This document shows, piece after piece, positions 50,960 to 62,855 of a stretch of 64,000 bases of DNA; within the stretch, counting starts at the first letter, position 1; the number at the start of each line of letters is the position of its first letter. Under the pieces are notes generated by a model. The model was given only the letters and a program-made list of their open reading frames with translations. It did no database searches and had not been told where the DNA came from. Made by a program: the position numbers and the translations under genes. The DNA is from an uncultured Aquimarina sp. (lineage in GTDB: Bacteria > Bacteroidota > Bacteroidia > Flavobacteriales > Flavobacteriaceae). The stretch lies in assembly GCF_947495315.1 (NCBI RefSeq), contig NZ_CANLYD010000006.1:1-64000 (forward strand). Direction: 5' to 3'.

Positions 50960-52678
50960 CTATTCTATTTCCGGGAATCCACCAACACCAGCTGCTAAGC
51001 GATCTTTTTTTACCTGAATCTTTTTACGCATCCAATCTGGATATTCACTGTCGTCCTCTGCTTCATAAATCTTAATACTCTGATTGTCATCAGGTAGTAT
51101 AAGATCTTCTTGTCTACAATTAAGAATTTTTGCTGCAGTCTCTACTCCAGAATAACCTGCTCCTGCTACTCCATGGGATAATACACTGGCACCACATAAG
51201 TATAGATTTTCTATTTCACTTTTTGATTTATAAGCAAAAGGTCCAATTTGCCAGAAACTTTTTTCTGTCCCATACACACAACCATTAGTAGCGTTAATGT
51301 AGTATTCATTGGTTATTGGAGTACCTAATTCTTTTTGTACAATTTTGTCGCCAATTCCTGGAATAACGGTTTCTAACGTTCTTATCATTTTTTTGATCAG
51401 CTGATCCTTAAAGGTTAGATAAGATTCAGAACGTCTGTCTCCTTCATTTTTAAAAGCGTTGAACGATTCATGATTGATATATGTAATTGCTTCTATTGTA
51501 TGATACCTACCATCAAAACTTATAGGATCCTTTAGTGTTGTACAACTGATAAACATTCCAGGAAATGTATCTCCTTCTAAAAGATCTATTTTTTGTGTTT
51601 CTTCAAATACCTTATCAAGATCCTCGTTATTCATCATCCAGATATTACCGGAATCTAAACCTGCTTTTCGAACGTCCATATCCACAGTTATGAAAAGCAT
51701 TAGAGAAGTACAAGAGTATTTTGTTTTATCAAGGCGCTTACTTAGCTTTTTGCTAATATTATTTCTTCCTACTAAATCAAGAAATGTTTTATCAGGGTCT
51801 GCATTAGAGATAATTCTTTTAGCAAAAATCTTTTCGCCATTTTCTAATTGTACTCCAATAGCTTTCTTTTTCTTATCTCCTTCAAGTAAAATTTGTTTTA
51901 CTTCTTGACTAGTTCTTATTTCTCCTTTATGTTTTTTAATAGCAATGGTCATAGCTTTTACCAATGCACCACCACCACCAATAGGGTAGTAGCCTCCACT
52001 AGAATAATGTCCCATAACAGCTGCGTGTAAAGGAAAACTAGCTTTAGAAGGAGGTAAACCGTGATCTCCAATCTGTATATTTAGAACAGCTTTAAGTAAT
52101 GGGCTCTTGATATGTTTTTTTATTACTTTTCTTAGACTAAAAACACTGTATTTTCCCATGTTCTTAGTGCGAAAAGGAATTGTAAGATGTGCCCAAAACC
52201 CTTTTACTTTGGGGATTAATTGCAATTCATAGCATACGTCACTAACAAGCTTCAAATAATTAGCAACTCCTTTTTCTTCTTCAGGAAATCGTTTAGCTAG
52301 TACTTCTTTTATGTTTTCGTATCCAGCAGGCATATCGATACGTTCATTACCAATCCAGCAATGTTCATAAGCCTCAGGATTCATTCTGAAAAAAGAAATA
52401 TCATTAGCAATACCAAGTCCTTCATAAAGCGTACTAGTAGATTCCCCTTTGTTTAATAAACCTACATAATGAACTCCAGGTGTAAAACGGTATCCATTTA
52501 GATAAAAACTATGACACCATCCTCCAGGAACATCATGCTGCTCTAATACCAATACCTTCTGACCTGAACGAGCCAAACATATCGCTGCAGAAAGCCCTCC
52601 TGCGCCTGAACCAATTATAATGGTGTCGTATTCTTTATTTTGATTGAGAGAGTTTTCAGCATCCTTTTCTTTTTCCAT
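50960..52678 (-). CDS. FAD-dependent oxidoreductase of the RetSat/CrtI (phytoene desaturase) family
   Basis: A 572-residue flavoprotein. Near the N-terminus is DTIIIGSGAGGLSAAICLARSG (Rossmann GxGxxG), then EQHDVPGGWCHSF, then GGGGALVKAM, and the C-terminal FAD-contact LYLCGASVLSHGVAGAGYSG. The layout and length match carotenoid isomerase/retinol saturase-like enzymes; the CrtI/CrtISO/RetSat group acts on carotenoids or retinoids, but the substrate here is open. A TTG at 52693 adds five residues; the ATG at 52678 (MEKEKDAENS) is preferred. It precedes the PPK2 pair on the same strand (68 bp), probably with its own transcript. No other carotenoid genes are near. Confidence 0.88.
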   Translation of the reverse strand: MEKEKDAENSLNQNKEYDTIIIGSGAGGLSAAICLARSGQKVLVLEQHDVPGGWCHSFYLNGYRFTPGVHYVGLLNKGESTSTLYEGLGIANDISFFRMNPEAYEHCWIGNERIDMPAGYENIKEVLAKRFPEEEKGVANYLKLVSDVCYELQLIPKVKGFWAHLTIPFRTKNMGKYSVFSLRKVIKKHIKSPLLKAVLNIQIGDHGLPPSKASFPLHAAVMGHYSSGGYYPIGGGGALVKAMTIAIKKHKGEIRTSQEVKQILLEGDKKKKAIGVQLENGEKIFAKRIISNADPDKTFLDLVGRNNISKKLSKRLDKTKYSCTSLMLFITVDMDVRKAGLDSGNIWMMNNEDLDKVFEETQKIDLLEGDTFPGMFISCTTLKDPISFDGRYHTIEAITYINHESFNAFKNEGDRRSESYLTFKDQLIKKMIRTLETVIPGIGDKIVQKELGTPITNEYYINATNGCVYGTEKSFWQIGPFAYKSKSEIENLYLCGASVLSHGVAGAGYSGVETAAKILNCRQEDLILPDDNQSIKIYEAEDDSEYPDWMRKKIQVKKDRLAAGVGGFPEIE

Positions 52679-52835
52679 AAACTTTAATACCAATAATTAC
52701 AATTTGTTTTCTGTAACAGTTTTTTGTTAAAGGTATTATTTTTTTAGGATAGCGAAGAAATAGCTGACTAGCATATCTCGTTTTTCTTCAATATTAAAAT
52801 TTTAAGGGTAATAATTTCTAGGAAGCTATGGCCTA

Positions 52836-53294
52836 TTATTTTTTATCTGAAATATCCACAAACGCTCCTAATCTATCAAAAACAGATCCCCAACCGTTCA
52901 TAAAGCCCATTTTTTCTTGTTGTTGACAATATTCCTTAGTAGCGTGGACTACATTAAAAGTGAAATTGGTTTTATCTCCGTCTTCTTCAAACAATGCTTG
53001 TATTTCCACACCTTCAGTCATTGGTTTAAAATTAGCTGACGAAATTATTTTTTTAAACGCTACTATTTCAGTGTAAATACCATCTGCTATAAATTCATTT
53101 CCATCTGGCATGAGCATAGCATATTTCCATGTTCCACCTTCGTTAAAATTATGTTCTATAATTTTAGTTTCCATTCCTTTTGGTCCCCACCATTGTGCAA
53201 TATGCTCTGGTTGTGACCAGGCTTCCCAGACTAATTTAATAGGTGCGTTAAAGGTTCTCTTTAAGGATAAAGTACGGTTGTTTAAGTTACTCAT
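52836..53294 (-). CDS. SRPBCC/AHSA1-domain protein
   Basis: A 152-residue AHSA1-like SRPBCC protein with the standard motifs: FNAPIKLVWEAWSQPEHIAQWWGPKGME, IEHNFNEGGTWKYAM, and a C-terminal helix with GFMNGWGSVFDRLGAFV. This helix-grip fold binds hydrophobic ligands; no ligand is known here. It overlaps the ArsR-type regulator gene by 8 bp (53287-53294), and this gene pair is common in many bacteria. Confidence 0.93.
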   Translation of the reverse strand: MSNLNNRTLSLKRTFNAPIKLVWEAWSQPEHIAQWWGPKGMETKIIEHNFNEGGTWKYAMLMPDGNEFIADGIYTEIVAFKKIISSANFKPMTEGVEIQALFEEDGDKTNFTFNVVHATKEYCQQQEKMGFMNGWGSVFDRLGAFVDISDKK

Positions 53295-53616
53295 TGTCTT
53301 TTGTTTTAGATTGTAATTTGTTTAAATAATTTTCGAAGGAATCCAATTTTTCCTCCCATAAAGTTTTGTATTGATCTATCCATAGAAAAGCAGGGAGCAG
53401 GTTTCTAGGTTGAATTAAGCAGTATCGTTCTCTGCCTTGTTTATTTATGGAAATGATACCACATTCTTCCAGGATTTTTAAATGCTTGGAGATTGCAGGA
53501 CGACTGATATCAAATTTTTCTGCAATAGCATTGATAGAGAGTGTTTGCTCTGCTAAAAGAGAAATAATATCTCTTCTCACTGGGTCTGCAATAGCCTGAA
53601 AAACGTCTCTTCTCAT
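53287..53616 (-). CDS. ArsR/SmtB-family winged-helix regulator
   Basis: A 109-residue regulator when started at ATG 53616. It has MRRDVFQAIADPVRRDIISLL, a recognition helix of the DISRPAISKHLKILEE type, and the wing RERYCLIQPRNL. No cysteine-pair metal site is seen, so the ligand is probably not a metal; such ArsR proteins paired with SRPBCC proteins usually repress their own operon. An ATG 54 bp upstream (53670) would add 18 residues without family support and would sit inside a repeated dyad that looks like the operator. Confidence 0.9.
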   Translation of the reverse strand: MRRDVFQAIADPVRRDIISLLAEQTLSINAIAEKFDISRPAISKHLKILEECGIISINKQGRERYCLIQPRNLLPAFLWIDQYKTLWEEKLDSFENYLNKLQSKTKDNE

Positions 53617-53623
53617 TATTAAA

Positions 53624-53666
53624 TGTAATTGATTGGTTACAAATATATGTGTAATCATTCGGTTAC
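53624..53666. promoter_or_regulatory. tandem TGTAAT-N5-GGTTAC sites upstream of the ArsR gene
   Basis: TGTAAT-TGATT-GGTTAC (53624-53640) and TGTAAT-CATTC-GGTTAC (53650-53666) are direct repeats with start spacing 26 bp. Each half contains a GTAA-N9-TTAC dyad, a size suited to a winged-helix dimer. They lie directly before the ArsR start codon at 53616 and are probably its operator. Confidence 0.6.
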
Positions 53667-53766
53667 GCAAATATTTAATAGATTTCTTTTGTAGTGATTA
53701 TTCATGAAGTATAGATATTATTGATCGTGGATTCATTTAAATATATGATTAATCTATGCAAAGTAG

Positions 53767-56010
<2,244 letters not shown>

Positions 56011-56040
56011 AAATAGATTTGAAAAATTAAATGTATTTTT

Positions 56041-56075
56041 AAAAAAGGTGATCTTGAAAAAAGATCACCTTTTTT
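56041..56075. terminator. bidirectional terminator after katG
   Basis: AAAAAAGGTGATCTT (56041-56055) and AAGATCACCTTTTTT (56061-56075) are a perfect 15-bp inverted repeat around a GAAAA loop, between katG and the convergent amidohydrolase gene. Confidence 0.9.
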
Positions 56076-56089
56076 GCATCATTAGTATG

Positions 56090-57631
56090 TTATTTTGTTA
56101 TAAACATATCGATATTAACCTTTCTACTTGAATTATTTGCATCTTTTATGGAAGCTAATATATTATCCAACAAATTTCGATCAAATACCTGACCTTTTGA
56201 AATTACGGTGTTAATCGTCTTAGTGTTTGCTATATTTTCTAAAGGATTTTTTTCAAGGATTATTAAATTAGCTATGTACCCAGGCGAAATCTTTCCTGAA
56301 TTACTTTTTAATCTTTCTGCAGGTATTCTAGTTGCTGATTTTAGAACTTGTACTGGTGACATTCCAGAACGATGTAAGCTTTGTAATTCATCGTGTAATG
56401 AGAATCCTGGCACAGCTGGTGGCAGATTAGCATCGGTACCGGTCATGATGGTAACCCCTCTTTTAGCTAAATTCCGTGCTAATATTTGGCATCCTTTTGC
56501 ATATGTTTCCCAGTACTTTTTACTGCGCCTACGTTCATCAACAGTTTGATTCTCCGGAAGCTTATAACGGTTTACTTCAGGAAGCCAGCCAAGACCTTGG
56601 GGAATATAGCTAACCCATTCACTAATTCCAGGGTTTTCATACTCCAATTCTACGTCTTTAAGAACTTGATGAATATCAAAGGGCTGTTTGGCGAAGCTCT
56701 CTGTTAGCCATAGTGTAGAGGTGATGGCAATATCATTTTGTATTAAATTGTTGGCTAAATCTTCACAACGTTCTTCTACAAACTTTAAAAAATCATCTTC
56801 ATTACCATAAAAACTTCCAATGTTTCTGTTACTACTAAATTCTCTACTAAGTGCGTTCATCAATTCTTCAAAATGAGCGATTCCGCTCTGTCCATTTGTC
56901 CATACATCATTAAGTTCCAGAGACCACGGAATATGCCCAAAAACAGGCATCCCTAAGGAATTTGCAGTTTCTATTATTGCTAAATAGCTTTCTTTGGTTA
57001 ATTGACTATAAATCTTGATACCATTATAACCTTCATCATATAATCGCTTTACTGTTTTTCTGGCTTCTTTAGCATTTTTTATATTTAGATAACCTTGAGA
57101 CCAACTCATAAACCACCCTTCCATAGATTCGAAACTTCCTAATCTAGGAGAAGCAACAAACATTTTAGGGCCAATCCTTCCATCTTCAATTTGTTTTCTC
57201 CATTTCAAATGTCTTTTTTCTCCAATTAATTCACGAATTTCGGTTACACCGTTTGCTATATATAATAATAAATCGTTTGGACTTTGAAAAAGATGTACAT
57301 GAGTATCGATTAAACCTGGAATTAGATATTTTCCTGAACCATCGATAACTTTTGTTTTTGAAGAAAGGTTTAAGGTGCTATCAATAGCAGTGATAAGTCC
57401 TTTTTCTATTAAGACTGTTTGTTTGGAAATAATGCTATCTCCATCAGAGGAAAGAATATTAATGTTTTTAATAGCGAATGACCCTTCTTGCGGTTTAAAT
57501 TTTTTATAATCGACTTGTTCGGTAAGTCCTCCATACATACGCTTACCTTCTCGAGTGATCCAAATTAATGTAATTGAAGTAAGTAAGAATAAGAAAATTG
57601 CTGTGTATTTTATCCATTTTTTCCAGTTCAT
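56090..57631 (-). CDS. membrane-anchored amidohydrolase (imidazolonepropionase-like)
   Basis: A 513-residue protein. A hydrophobic N-terminal helix (~residues 8-25) probably anchors it in the inner membrane with the enzyme on the periplasmic side. The amidohydrolase domain has the metal-binding GLIDTHVHLF, Lys in GIKIYSQ (a possible carboxylated lysine), His in FGHIPW and IAHFEE, and Asp in TGTDANLP. These residues match COG1228-type amidohydrolases. The substrate is unknown. Downstream of a LytTR regulator on the same strand (154 bp), with repeated TGGGACG elements between them, it may be its target. Confidence 0.88.
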   Translation of the reverse strand: MNWKKWIKYTAIFLFLLTSITLIWITREGKRMYGGLTEQVDYKKFKPQEGSFAIKNINILSSDGDSIISKQTVLIEKGLITAIDSTLNLSSKTKVIDGSGKYLIPGLIDTHVHLFQSPNDLLLYIANGVTEIRELIGEKRHLKWRKQIEDGRIGPKMFVASPRLGSFESMEGWFMSWSQGYLNIKNAKEARKTVKRLYDEGYNGIKIYSQLTKESYLAIIETANSLGMPVFGHIPWSLELNDVWTNGQSGIAHFEELMNALSREFSSNRNIGSFYGNEDDFLKFVEERCEDLANNLIQNDIAITSTLWLTESFAKQPFDIHQVLKDVELEYENPGISEWVSYIPQGLGWLPEVNRYKLPENQTVDERRRSKKYWETYAKGCQILARNLAKRGVTIMTGTDANLPPAVPGFSLHDELQSLHRSGMSPVQVLKSATRIPAERLKSNSGKISPGYIANLIILEKNPLENIANTKTINTVISKGQVFDRNLLDNILASIKDANNSSRKVNIDMFITK

Positions 57632-57697
57632 GGTGATTGATTTTAAAGATTAATACCTCAAACTTATAGATGAGATTATTTAGAACCAAAGACAATG

Positions 57698-57765
57698 TGA
57701 CGGACGGTTAATTATGGGACGGAATGCAAGCTAAAAGTGATTGTTTACATGCTGTTGGGACGAAA
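57698..57765 (-). promoter_or_regulatory. repeated CGTCCCA-type elements between the LytTR and amidohydrolase genes
   Basis: On the minus strand, TTTCGTCCCA (57756-57765) and TTCCGTCCCA (57715-57724) are direct repeats, with a weaker CCGTCCGTCAC next to them (57698-57708). LytTR proteins bind short direct repeats upstream of targets. Start spacing between the two clear copies is 41 bp, longer than for most characterised LytTR sites. The arrangement is suggestive only. Confidence 0.4.
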
Positions 57766-57785
57766 TACAAAGAAGAAATAAAGGA

Positions 57786-58622
57786 CTAGTTATTTCTGAA
57801 ATAAGAAACACGAGTTCTCGAAACAGGAATTATTTTATCACAATCAGAAAGAGAAAGCAGCAATCCTTGAGCATTTCCTTTGGTAGAAATAATCGCATCT
57901 TTATTAACCAAATAGGATCTATGGCATTTGATAATTGAGGTGCCTTCTGTTTCTGTTATAATTCGTTTCAAAGTGCTTCGTTCAGTTTTAACTTCTAAAC
58001 TGCCTTGAGAATTTATAAATCCTATTTTAGTATAATTTTGTAATGCTTCAATATATCGAATTTGATAGGTTGGTATCTCAAATACGGAATGGTTCTCAAC
58101 TTCATTACTTTTAGAAATAGCATTTTTGGAATGATTTATTTCATTAGCAATGTTTTGATACTTTTTTTCGTTTTTTAAAAGTGACCATCCGCCAATAATA
58201 ATTAATGGTAAGATGCCAATCGTAAATGTACTATAAATCATTTGAGGAAAAAGACTCCAGTCAATATGTCCAATTATCAAAAGACGTGCAAAGAGAAAGT
58301 TTGTTAGACTAATAATGATCATGATACATAGATTGTCAAGTATCCACTTACCAAAAGTCCATTTTTCTTGCAGTTTTCTATGTTTAAAGGTATAATGAAG
58401 AAAAGCCTCATAAATACAGGCTCCAAGAAAAGTCATACTTCCAAAACCTAAACAAATAAGAAACTTTTTAGAGGTTAATGTAGAAATTCCAAAAGGTTGA
58501 AATATATAAAGGAATAAAGTAACAAATACACTAAGAAAAATAAGATTTCTGTAATAAATAGACCTGCTTTCTTCTGGAAATGGTTTTTGAAGTATTTGTA
58601 TTACTTTCTGAAATAGTTTCAT
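57786..58622 (-). CDS. LytTR-family DNA-binding protein with four N-terminal membrane helices
   Basis: A 278-residue protein. Membrane helices lie at ~26-44, 55-75, 92-112 and 127-147. The C-terminal ~95 residues form a LytTR DNA-binding domain (QIRYIEALQNYTKIGFI, SLEVKTERSTLKRI, IIKCHRSYLVNKDAI, IIPVSRTRVSYFR). This membrane-LytTR architecture occurs widely in Bacteroidota and does not contain a receiver domain, so the signal is probably sensed in the membrane. The amidohydrolase gene follows on the same strand. Confidence 0.88.
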   Translation of the reverse strand: MKLFQKVIQILQKPFPEESRSIYYRNLIFLSVFVTLFLYIFQPFGISTLTSKKFLICLGFGSMTFLGACIYEAFLHYTFKHRKLQEKWTFGKWILDNLCIMIIISLTNFLFARLLIIGHIDWSLFPQMIYSTFTIGILPLIIIGGWSLLKNEKKYQNIANEINHSKNAISKSNEVENHSVFEIPTYQIRYIEALQNYTKIGFINSQGSLEVKTERSTLKRIITETEGTSIIKCHRSYLVNKDAIISTKGNAQGLLLSLSDCDKIIPVSRTRVSYFRNN

Positions 58623-58762
58623 TTTCTAAAAATACCAAAAAAGTTTTTTTGATGAATAAAAGAGTAGGATATATGAAGAAGTATTCTAAATTTTGATATT
58701 CGTTTTAGGTTTTGCAGGGATATTAGTATCAAATAGAGTTGTCAAAAATGATCAATCATTAT

Positions 58763-60136
58763 TTAGTTTAATTTTTCCAATAATAGATCTAAAATTTCAT
58801 CAGTTTCGTCAAGTAAATGATCTCTTATAATGATGTCAGGTATCACACCTTCTTGTTTTTTGCTACCATTAACACGAACAATATATCCTTTAGACACTTT
58901 TACAACGATTCCGGTATTTGGTAATGAATATTGAAATTGGGATGCATAAAGAGACGGATAATCTCCTGTTTCTTCTCCTACAATAGTTCCGAATTTATAA
59001 TCTTGAATTTGAGCTGCTGTGACAGCAGATTGCGAGTGAGATTGCCTATTAATTAGGACATAAACCTTGCCTTGGAATCTTTTATTTTTCTCTTGCGGTT
59101 GATACTCTTCGAACTCATAATCATAAATTTCATTGTCGGTATGACTTAAAATATTTTTAAAATAAGTGTCCGTAGTGTCATTATGTTTCCTGGTATGCTC
59201 TTTAAGAAATTTACTAGTCTTTATAGTTAGTTTTGAATTCCATCGAAATGGTTTGTTAGCAATATAAGAAACCAGATAGTCACTAAAAGAATTATCTCCG
59301 CCAGCGTTATTTCTTAAATCAATTATTAAATTATTCTTTTGATTTTTGTATATTTTTATAAATGCTGAATCAATAAATTTCCGATATGCCTTTTCATCAC
59401 CTGAAAAATTGCCAGGATTTATGTAATCAGAAGATTTAAAACTTTTTACAGACATTGTTGAATTTAAAACTTCTGTTCTTTTCTTTTCATATCCTTCGAT
59501 TAGATTCACAGCATTGATAACATGCTTTTTGATTGTTTTCTGATCTCTTATTTCGATTTCGAAACGATCTTGTTTACCAAATACTTGCCAATAGAGTCTT
59601 GGAAAAGAAGCTACTTCAATTTTCGCATTTTTTAAATATGTTCTTTCCGCTGATATATGCGGATGTATTTTTGAAAGAATGTCTTTCATTGATATCTCGT
59701 TAATCTTTAAAATCTCTGCTCCAACTTTAATCTCCGGATTATTTGAAAAGTTCTTCCGAATTAAATTTTTCCCATCTTCAAAAGATATTTCAAGAGGGAA
59801 AAGTGTTCCTTTATTGTATGCATATTCTCTGTAAGATTTAGCTGGAAAATCTATTTCCGTATGCCCATTATTTATAGTAGAGATGAACCTTTGGAAGGTA
59901 TTTATAGTCTTTAATAAGGTTAACGAATCTTTCTGTATTGACTCTTTTACTGTTTGATAAGTTGAATCTAATTTTTCCTTAGAAACATAAGAATAGATAT
60001 TGTAATGCGCATCTTTTATTGATGTATTTAGAAAATCTAAGTCAGCTACTATTTTTTCTTTTTCGAATTGTTGTGAAAAGCAATTAGGTACTAAAAAAAG
60101 TATTATCAAAAATGTAAAAATGATTTTATTATTCAT
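58763..60136 (-). CDS. S41 family peptidase (C-terminal processing type)
   Basis: A 457-residue protein with a signal peptide ending CFSQ. An N-terminal helical region (~25-95) leads to a possible small PDZ-like stretch (NPEIKVGAEILKINEISMKDIL, ~135-160), then the TSPc catalytic domain with NLIIDLRNNAGGDNS and the nucleophile Ser in INRQSHSQSAVTAAQIQDYKFGTIVGEETGD. The catalytic Lys expected in the TSP family is not obvious. It is secreted to the periplasm. It lies in a leftward series but is 94 bp from the GH31 gene, so it may be a separate transcript. Confidence 0.88.
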   Translation of the reverse strand: MNNKIIFTFLIILFLVPNCFSQQFEKEKIVADLDFLNTSIKDAHYNIYSYVSKEKLDSTYQTVKESIQKDSLTLLKTINTFQRFISTINNGHTEIDFPAKSYREYAYNKGTLFPLEISFEDGKNLIRKNFSNNPEIKVGAEILKINEISMKDILSKIHPHISAERTYLKNAKIEVASFPRLYWQVFGKQDRFEIEIRDQKTIKKHVINAVNLIEGYEKKRTEVLNSTMSVKSFKSSDYINPGNFSGDEKAYRKFIDSAFIKIYKNQKNNLIIDLRNNAGGDNSFSDYLVSYIANKPFRWNSKLTIKTSKFLKEHTRKHNDTTDTYFKNILSHTDNEIYDYEFEEYQPQEKNKRFQGKVYVLINRQSHSQSAVTAAQIQDYKFGTIVGEETGDYPSLYASQFQYSLPNTGIVVKVSKGYIVRVNGSKKQEGVIPDIIIRDHLLDETDEILDLLLEKLN

Positions 60137-60230
60137 TGTTTCTTTTTAAATAAAATGTTACCAAAGATTTGTTTTAATAAATACTGTTTATGTATATATG
60201 ATTTGGTTGTATGATATTCTTGAAACAAAT

Positions 60231-62846
60231 TTATCGTTCTAATGGTATCAAAATGTTGTCTGTGATTTTTTCTCTGGCATCTCTGTGTGTTCGCATATCC
60301 TTCAGCATAGCATCATAGTTTTTTTCAAATAATTCTAGTTGCTTAATAATGGATTTAGGATTGTAGCTAATATTTACCGGTACTTGTTCTGCAGAAAATA
60401 CTCGATCAGATAATAGAGCCCACCAATTTTCTCTGGCAATCTCAATCTTCATTAACCCAATAATCTCTTTTAGTCGTTTAAACCTCCCAGGTTTACCATA
60501 TAAAAGTTCTTTTTTGGCCATAGAATCTTTATCATAGGTTACGCTAATTTCTACGGTTTCTGAATTTGAAATCTTAGGAACGGTTATATAGGTGGTTAAT
60601 TCATGACCATCATACGTCCAACTTTTCTCGGTTTTAGCATCACTATATTTGTAGCTTTCTCCATTTATTTGTACAGCAGTAGGAGGGAAACTTACAGGCA
60701 GTTGTATTTCATAACTTCGTGAGGTTGGCATACCTTCATAAGAGCCCTTTGGAGGAGAAATGATTATTGTTTTTTTGTTTTCGGTTTCTGCCTGAACAAT
60801 TGAGGTTTTGGCAAATGCTCCCTTTTTATAGTGTTCATTATCACCTTGATCTTCATAGAGATCAAAAGAACCTTTAGTTCCCGGATATACCTTAAGAAGG
60901 AGATGATTAGGTAATTCCTGTAGATTCGTAATTTTAGGATACATAGGGATTATAGAACCTTCTTTTATATAAAGCGGAAGTTCTTTTAACATATAGTTTT
61001 TATTGATAATCTCACCACCTTTATATTTTTCGCCGGTTGACCATTCAAACCAATTTCCTTCGGGAAGCCATACTTGTTGTTTAGTAATTAAATCCTCTCC
61101 AACAGGTTCGGCGACTGGAGAAAACAAAAGTTGATCGCCATACATATATTGGTGTTTAAACGTGTATGCATTATCATCTTTGGGGTAATCATAATACATA
61201 GGTCTGCAAATCGAGACTCCCTTATCATAAGCTTCTCTTGCCATAGTGTATGTATAAGGCGCTAATGCATATCGAAGATGAATAAGTTCTCGCATATGTT
61301 GAAATTCATTCGGGAACATCCAAAACCTTCGCTCTATAGATGATATTTTTGCACTATGGGTTCTTAGAATAGGACTAAAAACCCCAAATTGTAACCAACG
61401 TGTATATAATTCGGCATCTCTATCCAAGTCTCCTGAACCATGGCCTCCTATATCATGACTCCAATAACCATAGCCTACATTAGAGGCTGTGTGGGTAAAG
61501 TAGGGTTGGTATTTCAGAGATTCCCAAGAAATCTTATAGTCACCAGAGAAACCAATTTGATAGCGATGATTTCCTAATCCTCCCCAACGATGAAATAATA
61601 ATGGACGTTTACCTGTGCGTTCTGCCATACTGGAAAAAAAAGTATAATTGAGCCACCAGGTATTATTTAAGCCTTCTAGTACTTTACTTTCAGGGAATTG
61701 TTGCCAATCCAGCCACCAAAAATCTACACCCCAATCTTCATAAGGTTTGAGCAGCACATCAAAATAGGTTTCAGCCCATTTTTTATCTGCCATGCGATAC
61801 GGAATCCAATCTCTTTTTGTGGTATCAAAACCATAGTTTTTAGCAAAATCCTCATATTGTGACTCAAGTGGTGCCACACCTGATGCTGGGTGTAAATTCA
61901 GAGCAGTTTTAAGTTTTTCCTGGTTTGTCCATTCTATAAACTTAGAAGGTTCCGGGAATAATGCCTTATTCCAGGTGTATCCTGTCCATCCTAAAAGCTC
62001 TCCGAAAGGGTCTTTTTGTGGATTTTTAATATTTTTTAGCCCTCCATGTGTCAAATGCCAATCCATATCTATGATAAGCACATCTATCGGAATGTCATAT
62101 CTCCTGAAATCGTTTACCAAAGATTTGAGTTCAGGATCAGAATACGCCCAGTATCGAGACCACCAATACCCAAAAGCATAACGTGGAGGTAACGGGATTT
62201 TACCTGAGATTAAGGTGTAATCAGCCAATGCTTTTTTGTATTGTAGGCCATAACCGAAAAAATACCAATCTTGTTCTGAGGTAGATTTTGCTTCTGATAC
62301 CCAGTTCCAATCAGAATTATCAAAGCGGAAACTATTAGAGTCATCAAGTAGATACCATCCATCTTTAGAGAGAATCCCTTGTTCTAAAGGTATGGGTTTA
62401 CCATCCCAGGTCTTACCACCATCATAACCATCAAGCGTACGAGTAGTTCCTAAAAGGTTTCCTTTATTTTCTATACCAGGTTTCCAGATTACTTTGTCTC
62501 CATTATTATTTAATGAAATTTGTAAATTATCCACAGAAAATTTACCGCTTTCTTTTTTGTAACGCAATTCTAATTCATTAGTTACTATGACTAACCAACC
62601 ATCTTTTTCGGTTACATCAAATTTGGGTATGGTTGTTTTACGGTTTATGACTATAAAGGAAGCTCTGTTTTCAAATTTCTTTTCATTATTCCATTCCATT
62701 CTAATTACTCTAGGAGTTAGCACAGTAAATCTGGCTTGACCAGAAGTAATAATAGCTTTAGGATTGGCTTCTGGGTTTTGGAATGCAAAAGTGTCTATTT
62801 TTAGAAATAGTAATAAAAATGCAAATAGATAGATGTTTTTAGACAT
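60231..62846 (-). CDS. secreted glycoside hydrolase family 31 enzyme
   Basis: An 871-residue protein with a signal peptide (LFAFLLLFLKIDTFAFQ). An N-terminal beta-sandwich (~30-215) precedes a GH31 (beta/alpha)8 barrel with IIDMDWHLTH, the nucleophile Asp380 in DFWWLDWQQ and acid/base Asp436 in FSGD, then a C-terminal beta domain (DUF5110-like; YLYIKEGSIIP-type segment LPLYIKEGSIIPMYP) and an unusual ~95-residue helical tail. GH31 enzymes act on alpha-glucosides, alpha-xylosides or alpha-galactosides, so the sugar is open. It is 9 bp from the Gfo/Idh gene upstream on the same strand, in one operon. Confidence 0.92.
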   Translation of the reverse strand: MSKNIYLFAFLLLFLKIDTFAFQNPEANPKAIITSGQARFTVLTPRVIRMEWNNEKKFENRASFIVINRKTTIPKFDVTEKDGWLVIVTNELELRYKKESGKFSVDNLQISLNNNGDKVIWKPGIENKGNLLGTTRTLDGYDGGKTWDGKPIPLEQGILSKDGWYLLDDSNSFRFDNSDWNWVSEAKSTSEQDWYFFGYGLQYKKALADYTLISGKIPLPPRYAFGYWWSRYWAYSDPELKSLVNDFRRYDIPIDVLIIDMDWHLTHGGLKNIKNPQKDPFGELLGWTGYTWNKALFPEPSKFIEWTNQEKLKTALNLHPASGVAPLESQYEDFAKNYGFDTTKRDWIPYRMADKKWAETYFDVLLKPYEDWGVDFWWLDWQQFPESKVLEGLNNTWWLNYTFFSSMAERTGKRPLLFHRWGGLGNHRYQIGFSGDYKISWESLKYQPYFTHTASNVGYGYWSHDIGGHGSGDLDRDAELYTRWLQFGVFSPILRTHSAKISSIERRFWMFPNEFQHMRELIHLRYALAPYTYTMAREAYDKGVSICRPMYYDYPKDDNAYTFKHQYMYGDQLLFSPVAEPVGEDLITKQQVWLPEGNWFEWSTGEKYKGGEIINKNYMLKELPLYIKEGSIIPMYPKITNLQELPNHLLLKVYPGTKGSFDLYEDQGDNEHYKKGAFAKTSIVQAETENKKTIIISPPKGSYEGMPTSRSYEIQLPVSFPPTAVQINGESYKYSDAKTEKSWTYDGHELTTYITVPKISNSETVEISVTYDKDSMAKKELLYGKPGRFKRLKEIIGLMKIEIARENWWALLSDRVFSAEQVPVNISYNPKSIIKQLELFEKNYDAMLKDMRTHRDAREKITDNILIPLER

Positions 62847-62855
62847 GAATGTGGA

